This document shows positions 11,759 through 20,775 of a stretch of 64,000 nt of DNA, one piece after another. This DNA comes from Actinobacillus equuli. Lineage in GTDB: Bacteria; Pseudomonadota; Gammaproteobacteria; Enterobacterales; Pasteurellaceae. The notes under the pieces were generated by a model, which saw only the letters and a program-made list of their open reading frames with translations, did no database searches and had not been told where the DNA came from. A program made the position numbers and the translations under genes. How positions within the stretch are numbered: position 1 is the first letter of the stretch; each line of letters opens with the position of its first letter. Location of the stretch: contig NZ_LR134310.1 in assembly GCF_900636745.1 (NCBI RefSeq), forward strand, positions 1,728,501 through 1,792,500. The letters run 5' to 3'.

Positions 11759-11784
11759 CCGTGTTCTCAGTGCATTCCGTGGTT
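11759..11784. repeat. Dispersed TTCCGTGGTT intergenic repeat, copy 1
   Basis: Contains CCGTGTTCTCAGTGCATTCC followed by GTGGTTT. The same core recurs in other intergenic regions of this window (13349-13421, 14751-14779, 29874-29902, 33860-33957). Confidence 0.6.
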
Positions 11785-11792
11785 TATAAATA

Positions 11793-12980
11793 CTATTTTT
11801 CAATAATCGCTTCCGCACAAGCAAAAGCGGACGACCACGCCCATTGGAAATTATAGCCGCCGAGCCAGCCGGTCACATCCAACACTTCACCGATAAAATA
11901 AAGCCCTTCGGTATGTTTCGCTTGCATTGTTTTTGACGAAATAAAATCAGTATCTACACCACCCATTGTGACCTCGGCGGTACGATAACCTTCCGTTCCG
12001 TTGGGTAAAAATTGCCAATGGTGAATCAGTTGATCTAACTGAGCTAATTCCGCTTTGCTTAGCTGAGCAATCACATTATCTTTGAAATCACCTTGTTCCA
12101 ACCAAAACTCGACTAATTTTTTCGGTAAGTAACGACTTAATACGGTTTTTAGCTGTAATTTCGGCGAAGATTGACGCAATTCGGTTAAGATTGCTGAAAT
12201 GTCATCAGAAGGTAACAAATCAATTTCTACCGTTTCACCCAAGTCCCAATAATTAGAAATTTGCAAAATTGCCGGGCCGGATAAACCTCGATGAGTAAAC
12301 AGCATTTGATTACTAAAACTTTGCTGCCCGCAAGTAGCGCGAATCGGTAACGCAATGCCGGAAAGTGTCGCAAAATGTTTGTCCGAGTCTTTCCAAGTAA
12401 AAGGCACAAGGCTTGCTCGTGGCGGAATCACCGGAATATTGAATTGTTCGGCAATTTTATAACCGAATGGGCTAGCGCCTAACGCTGGCATAGATAAGCC
12501 CCCGGTGGCGATGACTAAATGCTCGGTTTCAAAGGTTTCACTAGCGGTCTGAATTTGGAAATTTTTTGCAAATTTTTCGACAGAAATGACCGCTTGTCGT
12601 AAAAAGATTTCCACTTTGCCTTTGTCACATTCCGCTTGCAGTAAATCGACAATTTGCTGCGAGCTTTCGTCACAGAATAATTGTCCTAATTCTTTTTCGT
12701 GGTAGCCGATCCCGTATTGTGCGACTAAAGCGATAAAGTCCCAATTGGTATAACGAGCCAGCGCCGATTTTACAAAGTGTTTATTTTGGCTGAGGTAATG
12801 ATTCGCCGTAACCTCTAAATTAGTAAAGTTACAAAAACCACCGCCGGACATTAAAATTTTACGTCCGATCTTTTTACCCGAGTCTAAAACGGCGACTCGT
12901 TTGCCGGCTTGTCCAAGTTGTGCGGCGCAAAATAAACCGGATGCGCCGGCGCCAATGATAACGACATCAAAATGTTGCAT
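11793..12980 (-). CDS. yhiN: HI0933/YhiN-family FAD-dependent flavoprotein
   Basis: Putative NAD(P)/FAD-dependent oxidoreductase of the HI0933-like family; substrate unknown. Seen: an N-terminal Rossmann motif DVVIIGAGASGLFCAAQLGQAGKRV, the family segment RKILMSGGGFCNFTN, and a C-terminal FAD-binding stretch GLYFIGEVLDVTGWLGGYNFQWAW. The start at 12980 (MQHFDVV) gives 395 aa, normal for the family. Its ATG overlaps the stop of the upstream ychN gene in a TAATG arrangement, so translation is probably coupled; a longer in-frame start would read through ychN coding sequence. Confidence 0.88.
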   Translation of the reverse strand: MQHFDVVIIGAGASGLFCAAQLGQAGKRVAVLDSGKKIGRKILMSGGGFCNFTNLEVTANHYLSQNKHFVKSALARYTNWDFIALVAQYGIGYHEKELGQLFCDESSQQIVDLLQAECDKGKVEIFLRQAVISVEKFAKNFQIQTASETFETEHLVIATGGLSMPALGASPFGYKIAEQFNIPVIPPRASLVPFTWKDSDKHFATLSGIALPIRATCGQQSFSNQMLFTHRGLSGPAILQISNYWDLGETVEIDLLPSDDISAILTELRQSSPKLQLKTVLSRYLPKKLVEFWLEQGDFKDNVIAQLSKAELAQLDQLIHHWQFLPNGTEGYRTAEVTMGGVDTDFISSKTMQAKHTEGLYFIGEVLDVTGWLGGYNFQWAWSSAFACAEAIIEK

Positions 12981-13330
12981 TAGAAATTTAATACCTTGTC
13001 TGCTTCGATTGTCCAATCCGCCAGCTCAATCAGTGTACCGATTTCTACACCGTCTGCCAGTGGTAATTCAGTAATGCCACGTGCATTGGTACAGGTTTTA
13101 CAAAGTTTAACCGTTGCGCCTTGTGCGGTGAGAATTTCCAGCATTTGTTGTAGGTTGTAGCCTTCTGCCGGATTTTGTTTTTTCAAACCTGCCGTGACGG
13201 AATCGGACATTAAGAATAATTTGATTTGAGCTTTATGCTGTTCTTGAATTTGTAGCGCTAAACGTAAACCGCTAAATAAAGATTCATTGCCGTAAGGCGC
13301 TGAGTTGAAGATAAAGAGGAGTTTTTGCAT
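12980..13330 (-). CDS. ychN: DsrE/YchN-family protein
   Basis: Small DsrE-fold protein closely resembling E. coli YchN (117 aa): LLFIFNSAPYGNESLFSGLR, LFLMSDSVTAGLK, EGYNLQQMLEILTAQG, KLCKTCTNARGI and the end WTIEADKVLNF. DsrE-fold proteins act in sulfur-relay chemistry; YchN itself has no proven role. The CKTC cysteines are the likely functional site. The start at 13330 (MQKLLF) is preceded by AAGGGAA and gives 116 aa. It is translationally coupled to the following flavoprotein gene. Confidence 0.88.
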   Translation of the reverse strand: MQKLLFIFNSAPYGNESLFSGLRLALQIQEQHKAQIKLFLMSDSVTAGLKKQNPAEGYNLQQMLEILTAQGATVKLCKTCTNARGITELPLADGVEIGTLIELADWTIEADKVLNF

Positions 13331-13348
13331 AAGTGTTCCCTTAAAAAG

Positions 13349-13421
13349 ACGGAATACACAAAACAAGCGGTCTAATTTTGCGTATTTTTCACCAAAGTTG
13401 CTGTTTGTGTATTCCGTGGTT
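13349..13421. repeat. Dispersed TTCCGTGGTT repeat, copy 2, with inverted arms
   Basis: A 14-bp inverted pair, ACGGAATACACAAA (13349-13362) and TTTGTGTATTCCGT (13404-13417), flanks an uptake signal ACAAGCGGTC. It lies between the adenine permease and ychN, both on the minus strand. Confidence 0.7.
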
Positions 13422-13429
13422 AAGCGCTA

Positions 13430-14725
13430 TTAGCCAACCCAAACAAATTTTGCGATAAACAGTAATGATACTACCGCAACAGATGGATTGATTTCTTTCC
13501 AACGACCGGTACAAGCTTTCATCACGCAATATGAAATAAAGCCGAATGCGATACCTTCTGTAATTGAATAAGTAAACGGCATCATTGCTGTAGTGATAAA
13601 CGCCGGAGTCGCTTCGGTTAAGTCATCCCATTTCACTTCAATTAAACTTGAAGCCATTAAAATGCCCACGAAAACTAATGCACCGGCAGTTGCATAAGCC
13701 GGAACGACACCAGCAAGCGGCGAGAAGAAAATGGTTAATAAGAATAAGATACCTACGGTTACCGCAGTTAAACCGGTACGACCGCCAACGGATACACCTG
13801 AGCCGCTTTCGATATAAGTACTGATTGCCGATGTTCCCATAAATGAACCTGCCATTGCTGCAGTACTGTCCACTAATAAGGCTTGTTTCATACGAGGGAA
13901 GCGGCCTTGTTCATCAGCAAAGCCGGCTTTGGTAGTTACCGCAATTAATGTACCTGATGAGTCGAATAAGTTGACTAACATAAAGGAGAAAATAATGCCG
14001 AGTAAACCGACATCTAACGCACCGGCAATATCCACCTGACCGACTACCGCATCTAAACTTGGCGGCATAGACATTACACCGTTAAAACTTACCGCAGGGT
14101 CAAAAATTAACGCTAATGCAGTGACTACGGCGATAGAAATAAGTACGCCTGAGTGAATGCCTTTTGCGGCTAACACCACAATAATAAAGAAACCTAAGAT
14201 GCCCATTAATACTTTTGGATCGTGCAGATCGCCCAGTGCAACAAGTGTTGCCGGATTTGCGACTACTAAGCCCATATTTTTAAAGCCGATAAGGGCGATA
14301 AATAAGCCGATACCCGCACCGATACCGACACGTAAACCGAGCGGAATAGCCGACATAAACCAATAACGAATTTGTAAAATTGTTAATAAGAATAAACCGA
14401 CCGAGCCTAAGAAAATAGCGCCCATACCCACTTGCCATGAGTAACCTAATTTTTGTACCACCACAAAAGCGAAAAACGCATTTAAGCCCATTGCCGGTGC
14501 AAGTGCGATAGGAAGATTACTGAATAAGCCCATCGCAATCGTCCCGAATGCGGCGATTAAACAGGTGGTGACGAAAACCACTTGGGTATCCATACCTGCT
14601 ACACCAAGAATAGACGGGTTAACGAACACGATGTAAACCATGGTGAAGAAGGTAGTAATACCTGCCACGATTTCTGTTTTGGCATTAGAGCCTTTTGCGG
14701 ATAATTGGAACAAACGTTCTAACAT
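13430..14725 (-). CDS. adeP: NCS2/AzgA-family adenine (purine) permease
   Basis: Polytopic inner-membrane purine:H+ symporter. Seen: VNPSILGVAGMDTQVVFVTT, APAMGLNAFFAFVVV, VNLFDSSGTLIAV, SGSGVSVGGRTGLTAV and PAFITTAMMPFTYSITEGIA, which track E. coli AdeP (PurP) almost motif for motif, so adenine is the likeliest substrate; related guanine/hypoxanthine permeases cannot be excluded by eye. The start at 14725 (MLERLF) has a TGAGG ribosome site and gives 431 aa with 12 or more hydrophobic segments. It is flanked on both sides by TTCCGTGG repeats, so it is likely a separate unit. Confidence 0.88.
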   Translation of the reverse strand: MLERLFQLSAKGSNAKTEIVAGITTFFTMVYIVFVNPSILGVAGMDTQVVFVTTCLIAAFGTIAMGLFSNLPIALAPAMGLNAFFAFVVVQKLGYSWQVGMGAIFLGSVGLFLLTILQIRYWFMSAIPLGLRVGIGAGIGLFIALIGFKNMGLVVANPATLVALGDLHDPKVLMGILGFFIIVVLAAKGIHSGVLISIAVVTALALIFDPAVSFNGVMSMPPSLDAVVGQVDIAGALDVGLLGIIFSFMLVNLFDSSGTLIAVTTKAGFADEQGRFPRMKQALLVDSTAAMAGSFMGTSAISTYIESGSGVSVGGRTGLTAVTVGILFLLTIFFSPLAGVVPAYATAGALVFVGILMASSLIEVKWDDLTEATPAFITTAMMPFTYSITEGIAFGFISYCVMKACTGRWKEINPSVAVVSLLFIAKFVWVG

Positions 14726-14750
14726 AAAAACCTCAAATAAAAGGAAAGAA

Positions 14751-14779
14751 ACCACGGAGCGATTTACTTATTCCGTGGC
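14751..14779. repeat. Dispersed TTCCGTGGTT repeat, copy 3 (hairpin form)
   Basis: CCACGGA (14752-14758) and TCCGTGG (14772-14778) form a 7-bp stem between usg and the permease gene. Confidence 0.6.
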
Positions 14780-14787
14780 GAATAAAA

Positions 14788-15789
14788 TTAATATTCCAGC
14801 ACTAAGTTGAGCAGCTGAATCGCTAAAAACGCTAAGCTGAATTTCTGTTCGTCAGCGACAGACCAGAATTGCACTTCGTTTTCCGATTTTGCTAATAATT
14901 GGCTGATTTGAAGTAAGTTTTCTTCTTCGTTTTCACCGTTTTTAACCGGTGTCATCACGCTTTCTTCATGGAAGCGTAGCCAATTTTGTTGTTGCCATTC
15001 TGCGCTAACACTTTCAACGTCCAATTGATATTCCGAATGTAAGGTGACCATTTGTGAAATACCGTAAAAGACAGGTGTTTGCACCGAATGGAAGGTGGTG
15101 GAAGCGGTTAAATTCGGTAAAACTTTTGCAAGTTGTAATTCGAAAACACGAGAGAACGGTAATTTTTTCTCTTCGCCTTGCACGTTTGCTGGAACGGTAT
15201 CAAATGCGATACGTTCCGCATTTTCATCAAACGGAATACCGTTTAATAAACGAGCGGTTTGACCGGCAAGTTCTTTAACTTTTTCATCACCGAAATATGC
15301 CGCCGGTAATAAAGACGTGACAAAAATATGGCTTAACGGCTGAGCTAAGAATGGTTTGAGGGCTAAGGCTAATTGTGAAATTTGCGGATTAGCCAGAGCA
15401 ACGATATTACGTTCACGTAAGTTTGCGATCGCTTCGTCATTTACGCTTGGCACGACCACCGGCACATTGGCAATTAATGCAGTGATGCCGTAAAGATCAA
15501 GTACGATACAACCGGCTTGCACCGCTTGTGCCAAAATTTCGGCTTGCGCCATTTTTCCGGCAAAGAAAACGTGGCTGAAATCCGCCCAATTTACTTCATC
15601 AAGTGCAATTTGCTCGATCGCTTTGCTGCCCATATAAAGGGATTGTTCTTCACCGAACGGCTCGATTTCGATCGCAGAAATATTGTCTAAACGCAAATCA
15701 CTCTCTGCTAATGCTTCAAGTAATTTTGATGACAAGGTAAAATCAGCGGCAATAGCTAAACGGATATCTGATGTAATTGAATTAGACAT
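14788..15789 (-). CDS. usg: USG-1-type aspartate-semialdehyde dehydrogenase paralogue
   Basis: Resembles aspartate-semialdehyde dehydrogenase over its whole length (N-terminal nucleotide-binding half, then a dimerisation half with KVKELAGQTARLLNG and FSRVFELQLAKVLPNL). In true Asd the region corresponding to HIFVTSLLPAAYFGDEKVKE carries the catalytic Cys; here there is none, as in E. coli Usg. It is therefore probably not an active dehydrogenase, and its role is unknown. Length 333 aa. Monocistronic, divergent from ybaK, with GGAG before the ATG. Confidence 0.82.
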   Translation of the reverse strand: MSNSITSDIRLAIAADFTLSSKLLEALAESDLRLDNISAIEIEPFGEEQSLYMGSKAIEQIALDEVNWADFSHVFFAGKMAQAEILAQAVQAGCIVLDLYGITALIANVPVVVPSVNDEAIANLRERNIVALANPQISQLALALKPFLAQPLSHIFVTSLLPAAYFGDEKVKELAGQTARLLNGIPFDENAERIAFDTVPANVQGEEKKLPFSRVFELQLAKVLPNLTASTTFHSVQTPVFYGISQMVTLHSEYQLDVESVSAEWQQQNWLRFHEESVMTPVKNGENEEENLLQISQLLAKSENEVQFWSVADEQKFSLAFLAIQLLNLVLEY

Positions 15790-15810
15790 AGGTGAGTTGC
15801 TCCTTTTTTA

Positions 15811-15828
15811 TACGCTTAATTTAGCGTA
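15811..15828. promoter_or_regulatory. Palindrome in the usg/ybaK divergent region
   Basis: TACGCT (15811-15816) and AGCGTA (15823-15828) form an inverted repeat around TAATTT, 22 bp upstream of the usg start. It could be an operator; no regulator is assigned. Confidence 0.3.
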
Positions 15829-15878
15829 ACGCACACACAAAGGGAGTAATTGTACAATATTTTTAAGAGGAAAAACTA

Positions 15879-16352
15879 ATGACCCCGGCAATAAATTTAT
15901 TAAAAAAACAAAAAATTGCACATACGCTTCATCCTTATGAACATGATCCGAATAACACCAATTTCGGGCAAGAAGTGGTGGAAAAATTAGGCATTGATGC
16001 CAATCAGACATTTAAGACGTTATTGGTGGCGGAAAATGGTGATCAGAAAAAATTAGCGGTGATGGTTGTGCCGGTTTCGCATACGCTAAATTTAAAACGT
16101 GCGGCGAGTGCGCTCGGTGTGAAAAAAGTGGAAATGGCGGATAAAGATATCGCCCAAAAAACGACTGGTTATTTGCTGGGAGGAATTAGTCCGCTAGGTC
16201 AGAAGAAACGTTTAACCACCGTGATTGACAGCTCCGCACAACAATTTGCCACGATGTTTGTTTCCGGCGGTAAGCGAGGCTTAGACGTGGAGCTTGCGCC
16301 GCAAGATTTGGCAAGTTTGCTAAACGCAACTTTTGCCGATATTAAAGAGTAA
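15879..16352 (+). CDS. ybaK: Cys-tRNA(Pro)/Cys-tRNA(Cys) deacylase YbaK
   Basis: Trans-editing enzyme that hydrolyses Cys mischarged on tRNA-Pro. Seen: the YbaK fold sequence [32 protein letters not shown], the catalytic-lysine region [20 protein letters not shown] and the [14 protein letters not shown] loop. Length 157 aa is standard. AGAGGAAAA precedes the ATG. Stands alone, divergent from usg. Confidence 0.95.
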   Translation: MTPAINLLKKQKIAHTLHPYEHDPNNTNFGQEVVEKLGIDANQTFKTLLVAENGDQKKLAVMVVPVSHTLNLKRAASALGVKKVEMADKDIAQKTTGYLLGGISPLGQKKRLTTVIDSSAQQFATMFVSGGKRGLDVELAPQDLASLLNATFADIKE

Positions 16353-16560
16353 CAAGCGGTTGATTTTGGACGGAATTTTGCACAGCAAATAAAAATCTAC
16401 GCTTTCTGAAAAGTTCCGCAAATCCAATGTAAATTTAGGGCGTGCAATTTCCAAGACTAAATTAGTATGGTATAGTTCACACCTCATTAGTTAGTAGCGT
16501 CTCATTCTCAATTAGAATTATCTATTGGAATGATAGGCAAATATCTCTCGTGTGGAACAA

Positions 16561-16854
16561 ATGGCAAAACAGGACGCAGATTGTATAACGCTAGATCTGT
16601 TCGCAACCGTGCCAAAAGTTGGGCGACCACGCACTAATCCTTTAAGTCGGGAACAACAAGTTCGAATTAATAAACGGAACCAGCTTAAACGAGATCGTTC
16701 GTCCGGGCTTAAACGTGTTGAATTAAAACTACATTCGGACTTAGTGCAGACTTTGGAAGAGGAAGCTTCCCAACGTGGAGTGACACGCGGACAGTTAATC
16801 GAAATTATTTTAAATGATTATATCGGCAACAATTTCGCCGACTTAGAAAAATAG
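16561..16854 (+). CDS. ybfE: YbfE-family ribbon-helix-helix protein
   Basis: Small DNA-binding-like protein; E. coli YbfE is known as LexA-regulated. Seen: MAKQDADCITLDLF, GRPRTNPLSREQQVRINKRNQLKRD and a C-terminal ribbon-helix-helix segment LKRVELKLHSDLVQTLEEEA...RGQLIEIILNDYI. The ATG at 16561 matches the E. coli N-terminus; an in-frame GTG nine bases earlier is less likely. 97 aa. It is followed within 10 bp by fldA and then fur, the conserved enteric order. I found no convincing LexA box upstream. Confidence 0.85.
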   Translation: MAKQDADCITLDLFATVPKVGRPRTNPLSREQQVRINKRNQLKRDRSSGLKRVELKLHSDLVQTLEEEASQRGVTRGQLIEIILNDYIGNNFADLEK

Positions 16855-16864
16855 GTAAATTCAA

Positions 16865-17389
16865 ATGGCAGTGGTAGGTTTATTCTACGGTAGCGATACT
16901 GGTAACACAGAAAATATTTCAAAAATGATCCAGAAAGAACTTGGTGCGAATTTAGTGGATATTCGTGATATCGCGAAAAGTACCAAGGAAGATATTGAGG
17001 CTTACGATTTCTTATTATTAGGTATTCCGACTTGGTATTACGGCGAATCTCAAGCAGACTGGGATGACTTTATGCCGACTTTAAAAGAGATTGATTTTAG
17101 CGGTAAAGTTATCGGTATTTTCGGTTGTGGTGACCAAGAAGATTATGCGGAATATTTCTGCGATGCAATGGGAACTATTCGTGACGTAGTAGAACAAAAT
17201 GGTGGAGTGATTGTTGGTCATTGGTCAACAGAAGGCTATAGTTTTGAAGTATCTCAAGCGTTAGTTGATGAAAATACATTCGTTGGTTTATGTATCGATG
17301 AAGATCGCCAACCTGAATTAACCAGTGAGCGCGTAAGCCGTTGGTGTAAACAACTTACTGAAGAAATGTGCTTAGATCAATTAGCATAG
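16865..17389 (+). CDS. fldA: Flavodoxin FldA
   Basis: FMN-containing electron carrier for anaerobic and radical enzymes. Seen: the P-loop-like FMN phosphate site YGSDTGNTENIS at the N-terminus, the isoalloxazine-contacting loop GIPTWYYGESQADWDDF, and the GCGDQEDYAEYFCDAMG segment of long-chain flavodoxins. Length 174 aa matches. It lies 10 bp after ybfE and 27 bp before the fur start, so ybfE-fldA-fur is probably one unit. Flavodoxin next to Fur is a conserved pairing. Confidence 0.97.
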   Translation: MAVVGLFYGSDTGNTENISKMIQKELGANLVDIRDIAKSTKEDIEAYDFLLLGIPTWYYGESQADWDDFMPTLKEIDFSGKVIGIFGCGDQEDYAEYFCDAMGTIRDVVEQNGGVIVGHWSTEGYSFEVSQALVDENTFVGLCIDEDRQPELTSERVSRWCKQLTEEMCLDQLA

Positions 17390-17416
17390 TAATTGGATAG
17401 ACAAAGGGTGACAGTT

Positions 17417-17866
17417 ATGTCTGAAGAGAATACAAAACTTCTTAAAAGTGTTGGCTTAAAAGTAACCGAGCCTCGCTTAACCATTCTTGCGTTAATGCAA
17501 CAACATCGCGATCAAATGCAGCACTTTTCTGCAGAAGATATTTACAAACTCTTATTGGAACAAGGTTCTGATATCGGTTTAGCAACGGTTTACCGTGTAT
17601 TAAACCAATTTGAAGAGGTTGGTATTTTACTTCGCCATAACTTTGATGCGAACAAAGCGGTATTCGAGCTTAACGTAGAGCAAGAACACGACCATATTAT
17701 CTGTATGGATTGCGGTAAGGTATTTGAATTTAAAGATCCGGATATTGAACGCCGTCAGCGCGAAATCAGTCAACAACACGGTATGGAATTAGCGACTCAC
17801 AGCTTATATCTCTATGCTAAATGTAATGACATTGCGCATTGCGATTCGTCAAAAGATAAAAAATAA
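17417..17866 (+). CDS. fur: Ferric uptake regulator Fur
   Basis: Fe(II)-responsive transcriptional repressor. Seen: N-terminal winged helix (KLLKSVGLKVTEPRLTILAL...GLATVYRVLNQFEEVGI), the metal-site stretch EQEHDHIICMDCG, and the C-terminal LYLYAKCNDIAHC with further metal-binding cysteines. The start at 17417 (MSEENTKLL) has an AAGGGTGA ribosome site and gives 149 aa, standard for Fur; an upstream TTG in frame is unlikely. Last gene of ybfE-fldA-fur, closed by a terminator. Probable regulator of the iron-type genes near the right end of the window. Confidence 0.97.
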   Translation: MSEENTKLLKSVGLKVTEPRLTILALMQQHRDQMQHFSAEDIYKLLLEQGSDIGLATVYRVLNQFEEVGILLRHNFDANKAVFELNVEQEHDHIICMDCGKVFEFKDPDIERRQREISQQHGMELATHSLYLYAKCNDIAHCDSSKDKK

Positions 17867-17920
17867 TTGATTTTGAATCCGTGAAATCGGTAGATTTGTA
17901 TGGATCTCTAGCAAAATATA

Positions 17921-17947
17921 CCGAAGGTTTTTGAAACCTTCGGTTTT
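17921..17947 (+). terminator. Terminator after fur
   Basis: CCGAAGGTTT (17921-17930) and AAACCTTCGG (17934-17943) form a 10-bp stem with a TTG loop, followed by TTTT. Confidence 0.9.
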
Positions 17948-18046
17948 ATGCTATCTAAAGGATGCTAAAAATCGCTTACAAGCGGTCATTTTTAGTTTGT
18001 TTTTTACGAAAGTAAACCACTAAAGTTGTCGAGATAAACGATAGAT

Positions 18047-20719
18047 ATGACAGATGAAAATGCTTTAAGCTCCGTACCGGCAAAGGTGCGTCAGCCTCGT
18101 AAAATTTCGCCATTTTGGTTGTTACCGATTGTTGCGTTTGCTATCGGTTGTTTGCTCTTTTTTCAGATTTTGAAAGAAAGAGGTGAGACAATTACGATCC
18201 GTTTTAACGAAGGTGATGGTATTACCGCCGGTAAAACGGTGATCCGTTACCAAGGCTTACAGATCGGTCAGGTGAAAAAGGTATATTTCGTAGATGATCT
18301 GAAAAAGGTAGAAGTGCAAGCTGAGATCAATCCGGAGGCTAAGAGCGTATTACGTGACGATACAAAATTCTGGTTGGTTAAACCGAGTGCTTCTATTGCC
18401 GGTGTTTCCGGGCTGGATGCGTTGGTTTCTGGTAACTACATTACGCTTTTGCCGGGTGAAGGCAAAAGTGCGAATGAGTTTATTGCAGAAGAAGAGCCGC
18501 CTGCGGTGGCGGTAACCGACGGTGATTTATTAGTTCGTCTGATCTCGAATGATTTGGGGTCAATTACCGTTGGAGCGAGCGTTTACTTCCGTAAAGTGCC
18601 GGTCGGAAGTATTGCCGATTACCGTTTTACCAATGATCAAAAGAAAGTTGAAATTGATGTTGTTATTGATAAAAAGTATGCCAATCTTGTGAAACAAACT
18701 TCACATTTCTGGAACATCAGCGGCATTAATGCCAACGTCGGTCTTGGTGGTGTATCGGTGAATGTAGATAGCCTTGCCTCAGTTGTACAAGGTGCGGTGG
18801 CATTTGATTCGCCGGATGATTCGTTACAAGCGGATCAAGGGCAAAAATTCCAATTGTATGAAAATTTAAGTTCGGCAAAGCGAGGTACGGAAGTAAAAGT
18901 GACTTTGCCGATTATGCAGAATCTTAAAGTGAATGAAACACCGGTATTTTTCCAAAATATGCAAGTTGGTGTGCTATCGAACTTAGAACTTTCGGTGCCG
19001 GTTGATAGTAATAATGCACAAACAAACGCTGAAAATCCTCAAGATAAAGGTGTGATGAAGGGCACATTATTGATCGATCCTAATCATATCGATTTATTGC
19101 GCCAAGGCAGTAAAATTTTACTGAAAGAGCCTAAATTTAATTTAAATAAAGAGCAAATTAGTAAAATTAATGAGCTTTTCCGTGGTCTGTATTTTGATAT
19201 TGAAGCGGGTAAAGGCGAGCCTAAACTTGAATTTGAAGTGCAGAAGGAAGCGGATTATTTACTTTCTCGCCCGAATTTACTGGCGTTAACCTTTACTGCG
19301 CCGCAATCGTATAGCGTTGATCAAGGGCAAGGGATTTACTATAACGATGTACAAATCGGTGAATTGCTGAAACGTAAGTTAACTTTGGACGGGGTAACCT
19401 TCCAAGGCATTATTTATCCGCCATATCGCCATTTAGTTGCTGGTAACAGTAAATTTGTTGCGATTTCAAACTTAGATGTATCGGTCGGTTTAGACGGAAT
19501 GCGAGTACAAGCCGGTTCACCGACGGATTGGTTAAAAGGCGGTATTCGACTATTAACGGACAAAGCGCAAGGCGAGGCCAAAAAGCAGTATCCGCTTTAT
19601 AAAGATGTTGAAAGTGCCGAAGCCGGTATTGTTGATGATCATAAAAAGACAACTTTAACCTTATCGGCTGACGATTTATCCGGTATTGATAAAGGCTCTG
19701 TGGTGCTTTATCGAAATTTCCAAATCGGTGAAGTACTGAAAGTGCGTCCTCAAAAAAGTAAATTTGAAGTCGATTTATTTATTGAACCGGCGTATCGCCA
19801 TTTACTCAGTGATAAGAGCCGTTTCTGGATTGAGCCGGCCGTTTCTGCCGAGCTTTCAATGAAAGGTTTGAATGTACAAGCCGCACCACTTATGCGCACT
19901 TTGAAAGGCGCAATTAGCTTTGATAACGGCGGTACTAAAGGTGATAAAACCTTATATGCCAGCCAAGCAAAAGCGACTTCGGGCAATACGCGTATTACGT
20001 TAATCGCTAAAGATGCCTCCAAACTTTCAAAAGGTATGGACATCAAATATATGGGGTTAACCATCGGTCAGATTGAATCGCTTGAGTTACAAAATGCAAA
20101 GAAACAGATAAAAGCGACCGCTTACATTGATAGCCAGTATTATGCTTTGGTGGCAAAAGAGGGCAGTCGATTTAGTGCGATCTCAGCGGAAATCACCACC
20201 AGCGGCGTTAAAAATATTGATGCGGCGTTACAAAATTACATTAATGTCGATGTTGGGAACGGCAATCGCAAAACGCAATTTAATTTAAGCGATACCGATA
20301 CCAACAAAACCATTTATGCAAATGGCTTCCCAGTGATTGTCGAAACTAGTGATGCGCGTGGGATTGAGGTAGATGCACCGGTGCTTTACCGAGGTATGCA
20401 AGTGGGGATCGTTAAGCGTCTAAACTTAAGTGAATTAGGCGACAGAGTGATGATTCACGTGAGTATTGAAAGTAAATACCAACATTTGGTGCGTAATAAT
20501 ACTGAATTCTGGGCGGCTTCCGGCTATACCATGGATGTCAGCCTACAAGGGGTGAGTATGAATTCGGGAACAATGTCGCAGTTATTAAAAGGCGGTATCG
20601 AGTTCTCAACTCCATCTGGCAGAGTGGTTCAGCCGCAAGCGAAACCGAATCGCCATTTCTTATTACAACGTAAGGTTCCGCAAGAAGCCCCTGAATGGGA
20701 TCAAGGAATCGCAGAATAA
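18047..20719 (+). CDS. letB: Seven-domain MCE lipid-transport tunnel protein LetB (YebT/PqiB family)
   Basis: Periplasm-spanning MCE protein thought to form a tunnel for phospholipid movement between membranes. Seen: a single N-terminal membrane anchor (about residues 22-41) and seven repeats of the MCE signature, e.g. VIRYQGLQIGQV, VYFRKVPVGSI, VFFQNMQVGVL, IYYNDVQIGEL, VLYRNFQIGEV, IKYMGLTIGQI and VLYRGMQVGIV. Seven domains and 890 aa match E. coli LetB (YebT, seven MCE domains) rather than PqiB (three). The usual partner letA/pqiA is absent: fur with its terminator is upstream and luxS downstream. An upstream ribosome site is weak (CGAGATAAACGATAGAT). Confidence 0.9.
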   Translation: MTDENALSSVPAKVRQPRKISPFWLLPIVAFAIGCLLFFQILKERGETITIRFNEGDGITAGKTVIRYQGLQIGQVKKVYFVDDLKKVEVQAEINPEAKSVLRDDTKFWLVKPSASIAGVSGLDALVSGNYITLLPGEGKSANEFIAEEEPPAVAVTDGDLLVRLISNDLGSITVGASVYFRKVPVGSIADYRFTNDQKKVEIDVVIDKKYANLVKQTSHFWNISGINANVGLGGVSVNVDSLASVVQGAVAFDSPDDSLQADQGQKFQLYENLSSAKRGTEVKVTLPIMQNLKVNETPVFFQNMQVGVLSNLELSVPVDSNNAQTNAENPQDKGVMKGTLLIDPNHIDLLRQGSKILLKEPKFNLNKEQISKINELFRGLYFDIEAGKGEPKLEFEVQKEADYLLSRPNLLALTFTAPQSYSVDQGQGIYYNDVQIGELLKRKLTLDGVTFQGIIYPPYRHLVAGNSKFVAISNLDVSVGLDGMRVQAGSPTDWLKGGIRLLTDKAQGEAKKQYPLYKDVESAEAGIVDDHKKTTLTLSADDLSGIDKGSVVLYRNFQIGEVLKVRPQKSKFEVDLFIEPAYRHLLSDKSRFWIEPAVSAELSMKGLNVQAAPLMRTLKGAISFDNGGTKGDKTLYASQAKATSGNTRITLIAKDASKLSKGMDIKYMGLTIGQIESLELQNAKKQIKATAYIDSQYYALVAKEGSRFSAISAEITTSGVKNIDAALQNYINVDVGNGNRKTQFNLSDTDTNKTIYANGFPVIVETSDARGIEVDAPVLYRGMQVGIVKRLNLSELGDRVMIHVSIESKYQHLVRNNTEFWAASGYTMDVSLQGVSMNSGTMSQLLKGGIEFSTPSGRVVQPQAKPNRHFLLQRKVPQEAPEWDQGIAE

Positions 20720-20775
20720 TTTCAGAATATGGGGGAATTATCGTTACCCCTTTAAATTTTAAATTGGAGTAAAAA

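Noticed and set aside
16353-16551. LexA box upstream of ybfE
   Set aside because: No CTGT-N8-ACAG match was found, although E. coli ybfE is LexA-regulated.
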